A DNA stretch of 64,000 nt from Frigidibacter sp. RF13 (GTDB taxonomy: Bacteria > Pseudomonadota > Alphaproteobacteria > Rhodobacterales > Rhodobacteraceae), in assembly GCF_026626305.1 (NCBI RefSeq), contig NZ_JAPNUE010000004.1:186001-250000 (forward strand), given 5' to 3'. The position numbers were made by a program, and so were the translations under genes. The notes under the pieces were generated by a model that saw nothing but the letters and a program-made list of their open reading frames with translations, made no database searches and was not told the DNA's origin. Of this stretch, positions 1 through 9,188 are shown piece by piece. Each line of letters starts with the position of its first letter. The stretch's first letter is position 1.

Positions 1-4
1 CAAC

Positions 5-16
5 AATTTGCAAATT
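5..16. promoter_or_regulatory. Probable PccR-type operator upstream of pccB
   Basis: AATTTGCAAATT is a perfect 12-base palindrome containing TTTGCAAA. From family knowledge, the short-chain acyl-CoA regulator PccR of Rhodobacter sphaeroides recognises TTTGCAAA motifs in the pccR-pccB intergenic region and activates pccB. Here the motif lies just upstream of a plausible promoter for pccB (TTGCGC at 31-36, 16-base spacer, TATAGA at 53-58). The window begins 5 bases before the motif, so a second half-site or a divergent pccR gene cannot be seen. Confidence 0.6.
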
Positions 17-30
17 TACCAGAGTCCGCT

Positions 31-58
31 TTGCGCCGCCGGTGCGCGGCCCTATAGA
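31..58 (+). promoter_or_regulatory. Putative sigma-70 promoter of pccB
   Basis: TTGCGC at 31-36 and TATAGA at 53-58 with a 16-base spacer form a weak sigma-70-like promoter about 27 bases before the pccB start codon. The palindromic operator sits immediately upstream of the -35 element, which suits an activator. Assignment is by inspection only. Confidence 0.35.
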
Positions 59-84
59 GGATCAATCGCGCGAGGGAGGCGGAG

Positions 85-1617
85 ATGAAAGACATCCTTG
101 AACAGCTCGAGGCGCGCCGGTCGGTCGCCCGTCAGGGCGGCGGGCAGCGTCGGATCGATGCCCAGCATGCGCGCGGCAAGCTGACGGCGCGGGAGCGGAT
201 CGAGCTTCTACTCGACGAAGGGTCGTTCGAGGAATTCGACATGTTCGTCGCCCATCGCTGCACCGATTTCGGCATGGAGCAGGACCGCCCCTCGGGCGAC
301 GGGGTGGTGACGGGCTGGGGCACGATCAACGGCCGCATGGTCTATGTCTTCTCTCAGGATTTCACCGTCTTCGGCGGTTCGCTCAGCGAAACCCATGCCC
401 AGAAAATCTGCAAGATCATGGACATGGCGATGACGAACGGCGCGCCAGTGATCGGGCTGAACGATTCCGGCGGCGCGCGCATCCAGGAGGGCGTGGCATC
501 GCTTGCCGGTTATGCTGAGGTCTTCCAGCGCAACATCATGGCCTCGGGCGTGGTGCCGCAGATATCTGTCATCATGGGGCCCTGTGCGGGCGGCGCGGTC
601 TATTCCCCCGCCATGACCGACTTCATCTTCATGGTGAAGGACACGTCCTACATGTTCGTAACCGGCCCCGACGTGGTGAAGACGGTGACGAACGAGATCG
701 TCACCGCCGAGGAGCTGGGCGGGGCATCAACACATACGAAGAAATCTTCTGTCGCCGACGGCGCGTTCGAAAACGACGTCGAGGCGCTCGCCGAAATCCG
801 CAGGCTGTTCGACTTCCTGCCGCTCAACAACCGCGAGAAGGCGCCGACCCGGCCCTTCTTTGACGATCCGGCCCGTGTCGAGGCAAGCCTCGATACGCTG
901 GTGCCCGACAACCCGAACCAGCCCTACGACATGAAGGAGCTGATACAGAAGGTCGCGGACGAGGGGGATTTCTTTGAGATTCAAAAGGATTACGCGGCGA
1001 ACATCATCTGCGGCTTCCTGCGCATAGAAGGCCAGACCGTAGGGGTCGTCGCCAACCAACCGATGGTGCTGGCCGGTTGCCTTGATATCGATTCAAGCCG
1101 CAAGGCCGCACGCTTCGTGCGCTTCTGCGATGCGTTCGAAATTCCGATCCTGACGCTTGTCGATGTGCCGGGCTTCCTGCCGGGCACCTCACAGGAGTAT
1201 GGCGGCGTCATCAAGCATGGGGCGAAACTGCTCTTCGCCTATGGCGAGGCGACGGTGCCGAAAGTTACGGTGATCACCCGCAAGGCCTATGGTGGCGCCT
1301 ATGACGTGATGGCGTCGAAGCATCTGCGCGGCGATTTCAACTATGCCTGGCCCACCGCCGAGATCGCCGTCATGGGCGCGAAGGGCGCGGTCGAGATCCT
1401 CTATCGTTCGGAGCTTGCCGACAAAGAGAAGATCGCGACCCGCACGAAGGACTATGAAGACCGTTTCGCCAATCCGTTCGTCGCTGCCGAAAAGGGCTTC
1501 ATCGACGAGGTGATCATGCCCCATTCCACCCGTCGCCGTGTGGCCCGCGCCTTCGCGAGCCTCAGGGGCAAGAAACTGACGAACCCCTGGAAGAAACACG
1601 ACAATATCCCGCTCTAG
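85..1617 (+). CDS. pccB: Propionyl-CoA carboxylase beta subunit (carboxyltransferase)
   Basis: A 510-residue carboxyltransferase subunit, the usual length for PccB. With the biotin-carrying alpha subunit encoded at 3458 it carboxylates propionyl-CoA to (S)-methylmalonyl-CoA in the cytoplasm. Visible signatures are the N-terminal [14 protein letters not shown] stretch near residue 130, [11 protein letters not shown] at 165-175 (acyl-CoA oxyanion-hole region) and [18 protein letters not shown] in the C-terminal crotonase-like half. The start ATG at 85 follows a strong GGGAGGCGGAG ribosome site. It opens a run of plus-strand genes leading to pccA and methylmalonyl-CoA mutase. PccR-type control is likely from the palindrome at 5-16. 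Confidence 0.97.
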   Translation: MKDILEQLEARRSVARQGGGQRRIDAQHARGKLTARERIELLLDEGSFEEFDMFVAHRCTDFGMEQDRPSGDGVVTGWGTINGRMVYVFSQDFTVFGGSLSETHAQKICKIMDMAMTNGAPVIGLNDSGGARIQEGVASLAGYAEVFQRNIMASGVVPQISVIMGPCAGGAVYSPAMTDFIFMVKDTSYMFVTGPDVVKTVTNEIVTAEELGGASTHTKKSSVADGAFENDVEALAEIRRLFDFLPLNNREKAPTRPFFDDPARVEASLDTLVPDNPNQPYDMKELIQKVADEGDFFEIQKDYAANIICGFLRIEGQTVGVVANQPMVLAGCLDIDSSRKAARFVRFCDAFEIPILTLVDVPGFLPGTSQEYGGVIKHGAKLLFAYGEATVPKVTVITRKAYGGAYDVMASKHLRGDFNYAWPTAEIAVMGAKGAVEILYRSELADKEKIATRTKDYEDRFANPFVAAEKGFIDEVIMPHSTRRRVARAFASLRGKKLTNPWKKHDNIPL

Positions 1618-1625
1618 GCCCGCCC

Positions 1626-2027
1626 GTGAAACTGTTCGCCGCCTCACTTACCCTGCTCGTGATGCCGCTGGCGGCGCTGGCCGAAGACGTCCCCATCCCC
1701 GTTCCCTCAGGACAGACCGTGACCTATTTCGAGACGATCCAGAATGCGCAGGGACCGGAGGGGCTAACCTACCGCTTTCGTTTCATCGCGCCCGCGATTG
1801 CGCGCGATGGCGGGACGATCGATGCCGATACGGCGCTTCTGGACATGGAATATCTGTGCAACACCTTCGCGCTGGGGGCGATCCCCTCGACCGGACCGCA
1901 GCCCGCACAAATCGTCGTCAGCCTGGCGGATAGGCCTGTGCCTTTCGGCGAGCCGGCCCCCGAGGCCACACAGTTCTTTGAGGCTTTCCGGCCTGAAGAC
2001 GGCAGCTGTATCTGGGAGGGGTTCTGA
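1626..2027 (+). CDS. Secreted hypothetical protein, DUF6497-like
   Basis: A 133-residue protein with a GTG start 8 bases after the pccB stop, so it is probably co-transcribed. The N-terminus (KLFAASLTLLVMPLAALAED) is a clear signal peptide with likely cleavage after ALA, so the product is probably periplasmic. The mature part has two cysteines (LCNTF and GSCIWEGF), which could form a disulfide. Small secreted proteins at this position next to pccB occur in Rhodobacteraceae and I associate them with DUF6497, from memory. No enzymatic motif is visible. No link to propionyl-CoA metabolism is shown beyond position. Confidence 0.8.
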   Translation: MKLFAASLTLLVMPLAALAEDVPIPVPSGQTVTYFETIQNAQGPEGLTYRFRFIAPAIARDGGTIDADTALLDMEYLCNTFALGAIPSTGPQPAQIVVSLADRPVPFGEPAPEATQFFEAFRPEDGSCIWEGF

Positions 2028-2244
2028 TGACCACGTCTCCGCAACGGAAATGGAATTCTGCCGGTGATCGGCGCGCCCTTGGTGCAATTCAGCCACAACC
2101 CGGCAACTTCGGATTGAACCATTGTGCGGGGAGTCATGCCTCTGCTATCCTGCACGCGGGTCGGAATGTTCTGACACCGAACAAAAAACTGAAATTGGCG
2201 GGCGCCCGGTCGGGCGAAACCGCCGTTGAGAGCAGGAGAATACC

Positions 2245-2373
2245 ATGTCCAAGAAAGTCCTCTTCGCGGCGATGCTCGTCGCTCTGGCCGCTGCTTGCGC
2301 CAAGAAGGAAGAGACCACCTATGTCGAACAGCCGGTCTCGCAAGAGCCCGTCTACACCGGCAAGTACAACTAA
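2245..2373 (+). CDS. Small lipoprotein, 42 residues
   Basis: A short ORF reading MSKKVLFAAMLVALAAACAK and then a polar tail ending in YTGKYN. The hydrophobic N-terminus followed by Ala-Ala-Ala-Cys (Cys18) is a lipoprotein signal, so the mature peptide is about 25 residues with an acidic, Tyr-containing tail. AGCAGGAGAAT gives a good ribosome site 6-8 bases before the ATG. It resembles the many small entericidin-like lipoproteins of Alphaproteobacteria in layout, not in detectable sequence. A GC-rich hairpin follows at 2392. Confidence 0.7.
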   Translation: MSKKVLFAAMLVALAAACAKKEETTYVEQPVSQEPVYTGKYN

Positions 2374-2391
2374 TTTACTGACTGTCTCCTG

Positions 2392-2420
2392 CCGGGTCCG
2401 GGCCGATGGCCCGGTCCCGG
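2392..2420 (+). terminator. GC-rich stem-loop after small lipoprotein
   Basis: Left arm 2392-2404 and right arm 2408-2420 pair over 12 base pairs with one T-T mismatch around a GAT loop. There is no following T-run, so it could be a 3'-end stabilising hairpin or attenuator rather than a true intrinsic terminator. Confidence 0.45.
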
Positions 2421-2457
2421 CCCGCCGGCGCGAGACCCCTGCAAGGAGGGTCCGCCC

Positions 2458-2811
2458 ATGCTGAAGCACCGCGGTTTTCCCGGCCGTCTGCCCGGCACCG
2501 ATTTCCAGTTCACCATCCGCCGCGCCAACCCTAAGGGGGTGACACGCCTTATCGCGCGCGAACGGTTCCGTGACCGGGCGCCCGCCGACAAGCGCGCCGA
2601 TGCGGGCTTCATGGCAGCGCTTTGGGAAGCGTTCGGCGAAGAGCCGTTCGAGCGCGGCAATCTCGACGCGGGGCGCCTCTCCTGGCTTTTCGGTCGCGAG
2701 GTCGTTCCGGCGGAGGAACCGTTCGACCCCGAAAGTTACGAAGCGCTGCTGCAAATTGATGTGAACCGCGCACGCGCCGCCTTCCCCGAAGCCTTCGGAG
2801 CGGAGGAATAG
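2458..2811 (+). CDS. Conserved hypothetical protein, 117 residues
   Basis: A soluble, charged protein with no signal peptide or membrane segment. The ATG at 2458 is preceded by AAGGAGGG, a strong ribosome site, which supports real translation. Codon use has high GC at third positions like its neighbours. The sequence has an N-terminal FQFTIRRANPKGVTR stretch and a C-terminal acidic helix-rich part (PESYEALLQID). I do not recognise a family. Small uncharacterised proteins at this position between pccB and pccA may be conserved in Rhodobacteraceae, but that is from memory. A long opposite-strand frame over this gene is a shadow. Confidence 0.65.
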   Translation: MLKHRGFPGRLPGTDFQFTIRRANPKGVTRLIARERFRDRAPADKRADAGFMAALWEAFGEEPFERGNLDAGRLSWLFGREVVPAEEPFDPESYEALLQIDVNRARAAFPEAFGAEE

Positions 2812-3136
2812 GCATGTTTCCGCGCAACCCAGACGGTCACTGGCAGGATGCTGCCGAACGCGGGGCAGGGCCGCAGTTTGGGTTTGCGTCATTGCCGGAT
2901 GTGCCGCATCGTCAACCTCAGATCCCGTTCCGTTGCACCCGCGGGATCTGTGTTTGTCAAAACCGTTACCCTTCCCCTTCTGGGCGACCTGATCCGTATC
3001 GGATCAGGTCGCTTCGTTTGCCGAAAGATCGGCAAATCTCAGCCGACGTAAGTTCCGTGCAAGCTTTGTCCTTTTACCGGCGGCCTGTGTTCTGTAGGTT
3101 CTGCGCCATAACAACCTTGTCTGGAGGCAGAGCAAA
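2812..3136 (+). other. 325-base intergenic region with two stem-loops
   Basis: No convincing gene is present. Two hairpins stand out: a 9-base-pair stem 2919-2927/2942-2950 with a 14-base loop followed by TGTTTGT, and a perfect 13-base-pair stem at 2984-3012 followed by TTCGTTT. An open frame starting at 2814 behind a GGAGGAA sequence runs straight through both hairpins and the next gene, so it is not accepted. The promoter of the 3137 lipoprotein gene must lie after 3012. Confidence 0.6.
2984..3019 (+). terminator. Strong intrinsic terminator
   Basis: Arms 2984-2996 (GCGACCTGATCCG) and 3000-3012 pair perfectly over 13 bases around a TAT loop, followed by TTCGTTT. It separates the gene at 2458 from the lipoprotein gene at 3137. 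Confidence 0.75.
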
Positions 3137-3352
3137 ATGTCGAAATTCACACTCATCGCCGGTCTTGTCGCCGTTGTCGGCCTGTCGGCCTGCGTGCAGG
3201 GCCAGGGCGGCGGCATCAACGCCAATTGCGCGCTCACCGGCGCGGCCGCAGGTGCGGCGCTTGGCGCGATCACTGATAACAACCTCGCCGAAAGCGCCCT
3301 CGTTGGTGGTGCGCTCGGTGCGGGCGCCGGCGCGACCGGCCTTTGCCAGTAA
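3137..3352 (+). CDS. Glycine-zipper lipoprotein, 71 residues
   Basis: The N-terminus MSKFTLIAGLVAVVGLSAC is a lipoprotein signal with a good LSAC lipobox (Cys19). The mature part is dominated by Gly/Ala zipper sequence (ALTGAAAGAALGAI and ALVGGALGAGAGATG), typical of small outer-membrane glycine-zipper proteins. CTGGAGGCAGAGCAAA gives a ribosome site. It is a monocistron bounded by terminators at 2984 and 3395. A role in envelope integrity is inferred from family type only. Confidence 0.8.
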   Translation: MSKFTLIAGLVAVVGLSACVQGQGGGINANCALTGAAAGAALGAITDNNLAESALVGGALGAGAGATGLCQ

Positions 3353-3394
3353 TCACCTGATCGCGGCGCCCGCGCGCCGCGCCAAACTGATGTC

Positions 3395-3427
3395 AGGCCA
3401 TCGGAGCATCCGCTCCGGTGGCCTTTT
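3395..3427 (+). terminator. Intrinsic terminator after glycine-zipper lipoprotein
   Basis: AGGCCA and CGGAGC (3395-3407) pair with GCTCCG and TGGCCT (3412-3424) around an ATCC loop, with one mismatched pair, and TTTT follows. pccA begins 30 bases later, so pccA needs either its own start site or read-through. Confidence 0.75.
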
Positions 3428-3457
3428 CCATTTCGCGGGCTGAGGGGAAGGGCCGAG

Positions 3458-5461
3458 ATGTTCAAGAAGATCCTGATTGCCAACCGGGGCGAGATCGCCT
3501 GCCGCGTCATCAAGTCGGCCCGGAAGATGGGGATCAAGACGGTGGCGGTCTATTCCGACGCCGACCGCAACGCGCTGCATGTGCAGATGGCGGACGAGGC
3601 CGTCCATATCGGCCCGCCGCCCGCCGCCCAATCCTATATCGTGATCGACAAGATCATGGCCGCGATCCGCGCGACCGGGGCCGAGGCGGTGCATCCGGGT
3701 TACGGTTTCCTGTCTGAGCGGATGGATTTCGCCGCCGCGCTCGAAAAGGAAGGAGTCGTATTTATCGGCCCGCCGTCGCCAGCGATCGAAGCGATGGGCG
3801 ACAAGATCACCTCGAAGAAGCTGGCCAAGGAAGCGGGCGTCTCGACCGTACCGGGTTACATGGGTCTGATTGCCGATGCAGATGAGGCGGTGAAGATTTC
3901 CCGCGAGATCGGCTATCCGGTAATGATCAAGGCTTCCGCCGGTGGCGGCGGCAAGGGAATGCGCATCGCCTGGAACGATCAGGAGGCGGCCGAGGGCTTC
4001 CAGTCCTCGAAGAACGAGGCGGCGGCGAGCTTTGGCGACGACCGCATCTTCATCGAGAAGTTCGTCACCCAACCCCGCCATATCGAAATCCAGGTGCTGG
4101 CCGACAAGCATGGCAACTGCGTCTACCTGCACGAGCGCGAGTGTTCGATCCAGCGCCGGAACCAGAAGGTCATCGAAGAGGCGCCTTCGCCCTTCCTGGA
4201 CGAGGCCACACGCAAGGCGATGGGCGAACAGGCCTGTGCGCTTGCAAAGGCCGTGGGCTACACCAGCGCGGGCACGGTCGAGTTCATCGTCGACGGCAAC
4301 CGCAACTTCTACTTCCTTGAAATGAATACACGTTTGCAGGTCGAACATCCGGTGACGGAACTGATCACCGGCGTCGATCTCGTTGAACAGATGATCCGCG
4401 TGGCCGCAGGAGAGAAGCTGCCCTTTGCCCAGAAGGACCTCAAGATCAACGGCTGGGCGATGGAAAGCCGCCTCTATGCCGAAGACCCCTACCGCAACTT
4501 CCTGCCCTCGATCGGTCGCCTGACCCGCTACCGCCCGCCGGAAGAGGCGGCAACAGCGACCGGTGTCGTCCGCAACGACACCGGCGTCTATGAAGGCGGC
4601 GAGATCAGCATGTATTACGACCCGATGATCGCCAAGCTGTGCACCTGGGGGCCGGACAGGCTGGCCGCGATCGAGGGGATGCGCCTTGCGCTTGACCGGT
4701 TCGAGGTCGAGGGGATCGGACACAACCTGCCCTTCTGCCAGGCGGTGATGGACCATCCGCGCTTCGTGAAGGGTGACATCACCACCGCCTTCATCGCCGA
4801 GGAATATCCTGAGGGCTTTGCCGGCGTAGAACTGGGCGAGGACCGGCTGAAGCGGATCGCGGCGGCGACAGCCGCGATGAACCGCGTGGCCGAAATACGC
4901 CGCACCCGCATCACCGGCACCCTTGGAAATCACGAACGCCATGTCGGCGACGACTGGGTGGTAACGCTTCAGGGGCAGGATTTCCCGGTCCTGATCGCCG
5001 CCGACCGGCAGGGCTCGACCGTCACCTTCAAGGCTGACGGGTCCAGCCTCCGGGTGACGTCGGACTGGCTGCCCGGCCAGCCGCTCGCCCGGTTGCAGGT
5101 CGATGGAGCCGAGATCGTGCTGAAGGTAGCCAAGATCCCCGGCGGCTTCCGCATCCGCAACCGGGGCGCGGACCTCAAGGTCCATGTCCGCACGCCGCGT
5201 CAGGCGGAACTGGCGAAACTGATGCCGCAAAAACTGCCGCCCGACACGTCGAAATTCCTGCTCTGCCCGATGCCCGGCCTGATCGTGAAGATCAGCGTCG
5301 AAGAGGGGCAGGAAGTGCAGGAAGGCCAGGCGCTGGCGACCGTCGAGGCGATGAAGATGGAAAACATCCTCAAGGCCGAACGTAAGGGCGTGGTCAGGAA
5401 GATCAACGCCGCCCCGGGTGCAAGCCTCAAGGTCGACGACGTGATCATGGAATTCGAATGA
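3458..5461 (+). CDS. pccA: Propionyl-CoA carboxylase alpha subunit (biotin carboxylase and carrier)
   Basis: A 667-residue biotin-dependent carboxylase subunit. Order of domains: biotin carboxylase N-domain (FKKILIANRGEIACRVI from residue 2), ATP-grasp with glycine-rich ASAGGGGKGMRIA near 160 and EMNTRLQVEHPVTE near 288, a linker domain, and a C-terminal biotinyl domain. The biotin-accepting lysine is Lys633 in EAMKMEN, 34 residues from the end. It carries out the ATP- and bicarbonate-dependent half reaction and transfers carboxyl to PccB. The ribosome site GAGGGGAAGGGCCGAG precedes the ATG. The stop overlaps the next start by ATGA, so translation is coupled to the membrane protein at 5458. 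Confidence 0.97.
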   Translation: MFKKILIANRGEIACRVIKSARKMGIKTVAVYSDADRNALHVQMADEAVHIGPPPAAQSYIVIDKIMAAIRATGAEAVHPGYGFLSERMDFAAALEKEGVVFIGPPSPAIEAMGDKITSKKLAKEAGVSTVPGYMGLIADADEAVKISREIGYPVMIKASAGGGGKGMRIAWNDQEAAEGFQSSKNEAAASFGDDRIFIEKFVTQPRHIEIQVLADKHGNCVYLHERECSIQRRNQKVIEEAPSPFLDEATRKAMGEQACALAKAVGYTSAGTVEFIVDGNRNFYFLEMNTRLQVEHPVTELITGVDLVEQMIRVAAGEKLPFAQKDLKINGWAMESRLYAEDPYRNFLPSIGRLTRYRPPEEAATATGVVRNDTGVYEGGEISMYYDPMIAKLCTWGPDRLAAIEGMRLALDRFEVEGIGHNLPFCQAVMDHPRFVKGDITTAFIAEEYPEGFAGVELGEDRLKRIAAATAAMNRVAEIRRTRITGTLGNHERHVGDDWVVTLQGQDFPVLIAADRQGSTVTFKADGSSLRVTSDWLPGQPLARLQVDGAEIVLKVAKIPGGFRIRNRGADLKVHVRTPRQAELAKLMPQKLPPDTSKFLLCPMPGLIVKISVEEGQEVQEGQALATVEAMKMENILKAERKGVVRKINAAPGASLKVDDVIMEFE

Positions 5462-6996
5462 TGGCCACTACCCCTGCCGCACCGACTGCCACGCGGTTGC
5501 CTCTTCTGGCCGTGCTTTCGGCGATGGCGGGCTTTCTTGCCTGGCAGGTGCTGGCTTTCCTGCGGGCAGGAACTTTCGAATATCCGCTCGATGACCCCTA
5601 CATCCATCTCGCCATGGCGGAAGGCATTGCTAACGGCACCTATGGGATCAACCCGGGCGAGCCTGCCTCGGCGGCTTCATCGATCATCTATCCGGTCCTG
5701 CTTCTGCCCTTCGTGGGCAGCGAATTCCAGCGCTTCCTGCCGCTTCTATGGAACATCGGCGCGCTCGCCCTGCTTGCCCTCACGTGGGGCCGTATCGTCC
5801 GCGATGCGCGCTTGCCAAACGGGCTTGCACTCTTTTGCGCCGCGGTTGGCCCGATTGCATTGGCGATGCCGTTCGTCGCGGCTCTCGGAATGGAGCATAC
5901 ACTTCACGCCCTTGCGGTGGCGGTGCTTGTGCAGGCGCTCTGGCGCTTCCTGACGACCGGCACCATCGGATACGCACTGATCCTGTCGGCAATACTCGCA
6001 CCGCTTCTGCGCTACGAAGGGTTGGCCCTGTCGCTTCTGGCCGCTGCAACTCTGGTCTGGCGAGGCCGGATTGCATCGGGCGTGGCGCTTGGCGCTGCTA
6101 TTCTGGCAGGTCCGGCCCTCTTCGGCCTCTTTCTGCTAGGGCAGGGGCTTGACCCGCTGCCAAGCTCGGTCCTGGCCAAGATGGGCGACGAGACGCGCTC
6201 GTTAAGCCCGCTCCTGAACATCCTCAAGGTTGCAGGCGGGTCCGGCGCAGGTATCTTCTTTTCAGCTGTGGCTATGCTTCTTTTGACGCTCGTCACGCCG
6301 ACCGTCTGGTCGAACCGGAACCTGCGTCTGATTCTGGGCATTGTCACTATGGCGGTACTTGCCCAGGTGCTGGCCGGAAATGCCTTCTGGTTCAACCGCT
6401 ACGAACATTACGCGATGGTGATGATCGGAACGGTTCTGGTGATTGCTCTTCCGCACCTTTCCGATCGCCTCAAGCAGGTGTTCAAGGTCGCGATGCTGAT
6501 CTGGGCACTGGGCTATGGCTGGTACAATGCCGTCTTCTACAGCTGGAACCCGCGCTCCGTTCTTCTGGAGCAGGAACAGATGGCGCGGCTGACCGATCTT
6601 CTGCCCGGCGAGGCGGTGGCGGTGAACGACATCGGCAAAGTCTCGTGGAAGCGCGATGTCCTTGTGCTCGACCTCTGGGGTCTTGCCTCGCGCGAGGCAA
6701 GGCTGGCGCGGTTGCCGGGCAAGGGTAGTGTGCCTTCAACCGAGTGGGCCGGTGCCCTCGTTCGCGAACATGGCGTGCGCTACGCGATGATCTACGACGA
6801 ATGGATCGCCGGGGGGATCGGTCACGACTGGCGCCCCGTCGTGCGCCTGACAATGGAGCCCGAACAAGGTCTCGAAGGCGGTGCCTTCGTGACGATCTAT
6901 GCGACTGATCCGGGTTTCGAGCCGGAGCTCAGGGCAGCGATAGACAAGTTGCGCCCGACATTGCCCGAAGGCGCGGTCCTGACTGACCTGAACTGA
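5458..6996 (+). CDS. Polytopic membrane protein, probable GT-C-type glycosyltransferase
   Basis: A 512-residue protein with roughly ten hydrophobic segments in the first 360 residues and a soluble C-terminal domain. The first loop has [20 protein letters not shown] with two adjacent aspartates, then [15 protein letters not shown] and later [10 protein letters not shown]. That pattern (Asp-Asp in loop 1, GxE further on) resembles polyprenyl-phosphate-sugar dependent GT-C enzymes such as AftB-like proteins. The C-terminal part contains [21 protein letters not shown], also seen in such proteins. It overlaps the pccA stop (ATGA), yet has no obvious role in propionyl-CoA metabolism. The substrate is unknown, and the GT-C assignment is inference from motif layout. 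Confidence 0.75.
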   Translation: MMATTPAAPTATRLPLLAVLSAMAGFLAWQVLAFLRAGTFEYPLDDPYIHLAMAEGIANGTYGINPGEPASAASSIIYPVLLLPFVGSEFQRFLPLLWNIGALALLALTWGRIVRDARLPNGLALFCAAVGPIALAMPFVAALGMEHTLHALAVAVLVQALWRFLTTGTIGYALILSAILAPLLRYEGLALSLLAAATLVWRGRIASGVALGAAILAGPALFGLFLLGQGLDPLPSSVLAKMGDETRSLSPLLNILKVAGGSGAGIFFSAVAMLLLTLVTPTVWSNRNLRLILGIVTMAVLAQVLAGNAFWFNRYEHYAMVMIGTVLVIALPHLSDRLKQVFKVAMLIWALGYGWYNAVFYSWNPRSVLLEQEQMARLTDLLPGEAVAVNDIGKVSWKRDVLVLDLWGLASREARLARLPGKGSVPSTEWAGALVREHGVRYAMIYDEWIAGGIGHDWRPVVRLTMEPEQGLEGGAFVTIYATDPGFEPELRAAIDKLRPTLPEGAVLTDLN

Positions 6997-7052
6997 TGTT
7001 TTGCGGGCGCGCCACGTGCTGGTGGCCCCGGAATTGCGATGAGAGGATGAAG

Positions 7053-9185
7053 ATGGCTGACCGGATGGATGAGTGGCGCGGCCTTGTGGCCAAGGAACTG
7101 AAGGGCCGCACGCCCGAAGATCTGACCTGGGATACGCTCGAAGGGATCGCGGTCAAGCCGCTTTATACAGGGGCGGACAGCGACGGGTTGGCGCATATGG
7201 GTACTCTGCCCGGACTGGCACCCTTCACGCGCGGGGTGCGCGCCACAATGTATGCGGGGCGTCCCTGGACGATCCGGCAATACGCGGGCTTCTCGACCGC
7301 CGAGGAGAGTAACGCCTTCTATCGCAAGAACCTCGCCGCCGGGCAGCAGGGCGTGTCGGTCGCCTTCGACCTTGCCACCCACCGGGGCTATGACAGCGAC
7401 CATCCGCGCGTGGTGGGCGATGTCGGCAAGGCGGGCGTCGCCATCGATTCTGTCGAGGATATGAAGATCCTCTTCGACGGCATCCCGCTCGATCAGGTCT
7501 CGGTCTCGATGACGATGAACGGCGCTGTCATTCCGGTTCTGGCCTCCTTCATCGTCGCAGGCGAGGAGCAGGGGGTGGACCGCGCGCTTCTCTCGGGCAC
7601 CATCCAGAACGACATCCTGAAAGAGTTCATGGTGCGGAATACTTACGTCTATCCGCCCGAGCCAAGCATGAGGATCGTCGCCGATATCATTGAGTATACG
7701 GCGAAAGAGATGCCGAAGTTCAATTCGATCTCGATCTCGGGCTACCACATGCAGGAGGCGGGCGCGAACCTCGTGCAGGAGCTGGGCTATACGCTCGCCG
7801 ACGGGCGCGAATATGTCCGCACCGCCATCGCGCGCGGCATGGATGTGGACGATTTCGCGGGGCGGCTGTCCTTCTTCTTCGCCATCGGCATGAACTTCTT
7901 CATGGAGGCGGCGAAACTCAGGGCCGCGCGGATGCTCTGGCACCGGATCATGACCGAGTTCGGCGCGAAGAAACCCTCAAGCCTCATGCTCCGCACCCAT
8001 TGCCAGACCTCGGGCGTGTCCTTGCAGGAAAAGGACCCCTACAACAACGTCGTCCGCACCGCCTATGAGGCGATGAGCGCGGTTTTGGGCGGCACGCAGT
8101 CCTTGCACACCAACGCGCTTGACGAGGCGATGGCGCTGCCGACCGAGTTCTCTGCGCGAATTGCGCGGAATACGCAGTTGATCCTGCAAGAAGAAACCGG
8201 CGTCACTAAGGTCGTCGATCCGCTGGCGGGGTCCTATTACGTCGAAAGCCTGACGGCGGAACTGGCCGAAAAGGCCTGGGCGCTGATCGAGGAGGTCGAG
8301 GCGATGGGCGGCATGACCAAGGCCGTCGCCTCGGGCATGCCGAAGTTGCGGATCGAGGAATCGGCCGCCAAGCGCCAGGCGATGATCGACCGGGGCGAAG
8401 AGGTCGTGGTGGGCGTGAACAAATACAAGCCCACGCGCGAGGACCCGGTCGAGATCCTCGACGTCGACAATATGGCAGTGCGCGACGCGCAAGTGGCGCG
8501 GCTGACAAACATCCGCGCGACGCGCGACGCGGGCGCCTGCGATGCGGCGCTGGCAGAACTGGAACGCCGCGCGCGCGAGGGCGGCAATCTTCTGGAAGCG
8601 GCGGTCGCGGCGGCGCGGGCGCGGGCGAGCGTGGGAGAGATTTCGATGGCGATGGAAAAGGTGTTCGGCCGTCACCGGGCCGAGGTTAAGACCCTCGCGG
8701 GCGTCTATGGCTCTGCCTATGAGGGCGACGAGGGCTTTGCCCAGATCCAGAAGGAGGTCGAGGCCTTCGCCGAGGAAGAGGGGCGCCGCCCGCGCATGCT
8801 GGTGGTCAAGATGGGGCAGGACGGTCACGACCGGGGGGCGAAGGTCATCGCCACCGCCTTCGCCGACATCGGCTTCGATGTAGATGTCGGTCCGCTGTTC
8901 CAGACGCCGGACGAAGCGGCGCAGGATGCGATCGACAATGACGTGCATGTGGTAGGCGTCTCGTCGCAGGCGGCAGGTCACAAGACGCTGGCGCCGCAGC
9001 TGATCGAGGCGCTGAAAGAAAAGGGCGCGGGCGACATCATCGTCATCTGCGGCGGCGTGATCCCGCAGCAGGATTACGATTACCTGAAGAAGGCAGGCGT
9101 GAAAGCGATCTTCGGGCCGGGCACCAATATCCCGGCCGCCGCGACCGACATCCTGTCTCTGATCCGCGCCGCGCGCGCGGCTTGA
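7053..9185 (+). CDS. scpA: Methylmalonyl-CoA mutase, adenosylcobalamin-dependent
   Basis: The 710-residue single-chain mutase converts (R)-methylmalonyl-CoA to succinyl-CoA, completing propionyl-CoA assimilation begun by PccAB. The N-terminal TIM-barrel includes [20 protein letters not shown] and the acyl-CoA contact region [19 protein letters not shown]. The C-terminal B12 domain has [12 protein letters not shown], where His592 is the lower axial cobalt ligand of the DxHxxG motif. An upstream frame extends to 6996, but AGAGGA at 7042-7047 places the start at the ATG at 7053, which gives the usual length. Also named bhbA or mcm. No epimerase or MeaB chaperone gene is in this window. Confidence 0.96.
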   Translation: MADRMDEWRGLVAKELKGRTPEDLTWDTLEGIAVKPLYTGADSDGLAHMGTLPGLAPFTRGVRATMYAGRPWTIRQYAGFSTAEESNAFYRKNLAAGQQGVSVAFDLATHRGYDSDHPRVVGDVGKAGVAIDSVEDMKILFDGIPLDQVSVSMTMNGAVIPVLASFIVAGEEQGVDRALLSGTIQNDILKEFMVRNTYVYPPEPSMRIVADIIEYTAKEMPKFNSISISGYHMQEAGANLVQELGYTLADGREYVRTAIARGMDVDDFAGRLSFFFAIGMNFFMEAAKLRAARMLWHRIMTEFGAKKPSSLMLRTHCQTSGVSLQEKDPYNNVVRTAYEAMSAVLGGTQSLHTNALDEAMALPTEFSARIARNTQLILQEETGVTKVVDPLAGSYYVESLTAELAEKAWALIEEVEAMGGMTKAVASGMPKLRIEESAAKRQAMIDRGEEVVVGVNKYKPTREDPVEILDVDNMAVRDAQVARLTNIRATRDAGACDAALAELERRAREGGNLLEAAVAAARARASVGEISMAMEKVFGRHRAEVKTLAGVYGSAYEGDEGFAQIQKEVEAFAEEEGRRPRMLVVKMGQDGHDRGAKVIATAFADIGFDVDVGPLFQTPDEAAQDAIDNDVHVVGVSSQAAGHKTLAPQLIEALKEKGAGDIIVICGGVIPQQDYDYLKKAGVKAIFGPGTNIPAAATDILSLIRAARAA

Positions 9186-9188
9186 GCC

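Noticed and set aside
2027..2464. 145-residue open frame after the DUF6497-like gene
   Set aside because: Overlaps the small lipoprotein gene in another frame and has Arg/Ser/Pro-rich composition typical of a shadow frame.
2814..3443. 209-residue open frame with GGAGGAA before its ATG
   Set aside because: It runs through two strong hairpins and the whole 3137-3352 lipoprotein gene in another frame; the ribosome-like sequence is the coding end (Glu-Glu) of the preceding gene.
3353..5230. 625-residue minus-strand frame opposite pccA
   Set aside because: Antisense shadow of a clear pccA; composition dominated by Arg, Gly, Asp and His as usual for the complement of high-GC genes.
6996..7052. 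Upstream extension of methylmalonyl-CoA mutase from 6996
   Set aside because: The extra residues are Cys/Trp-rich and unlike the family; the ribosome site fits the ATG at 7053.
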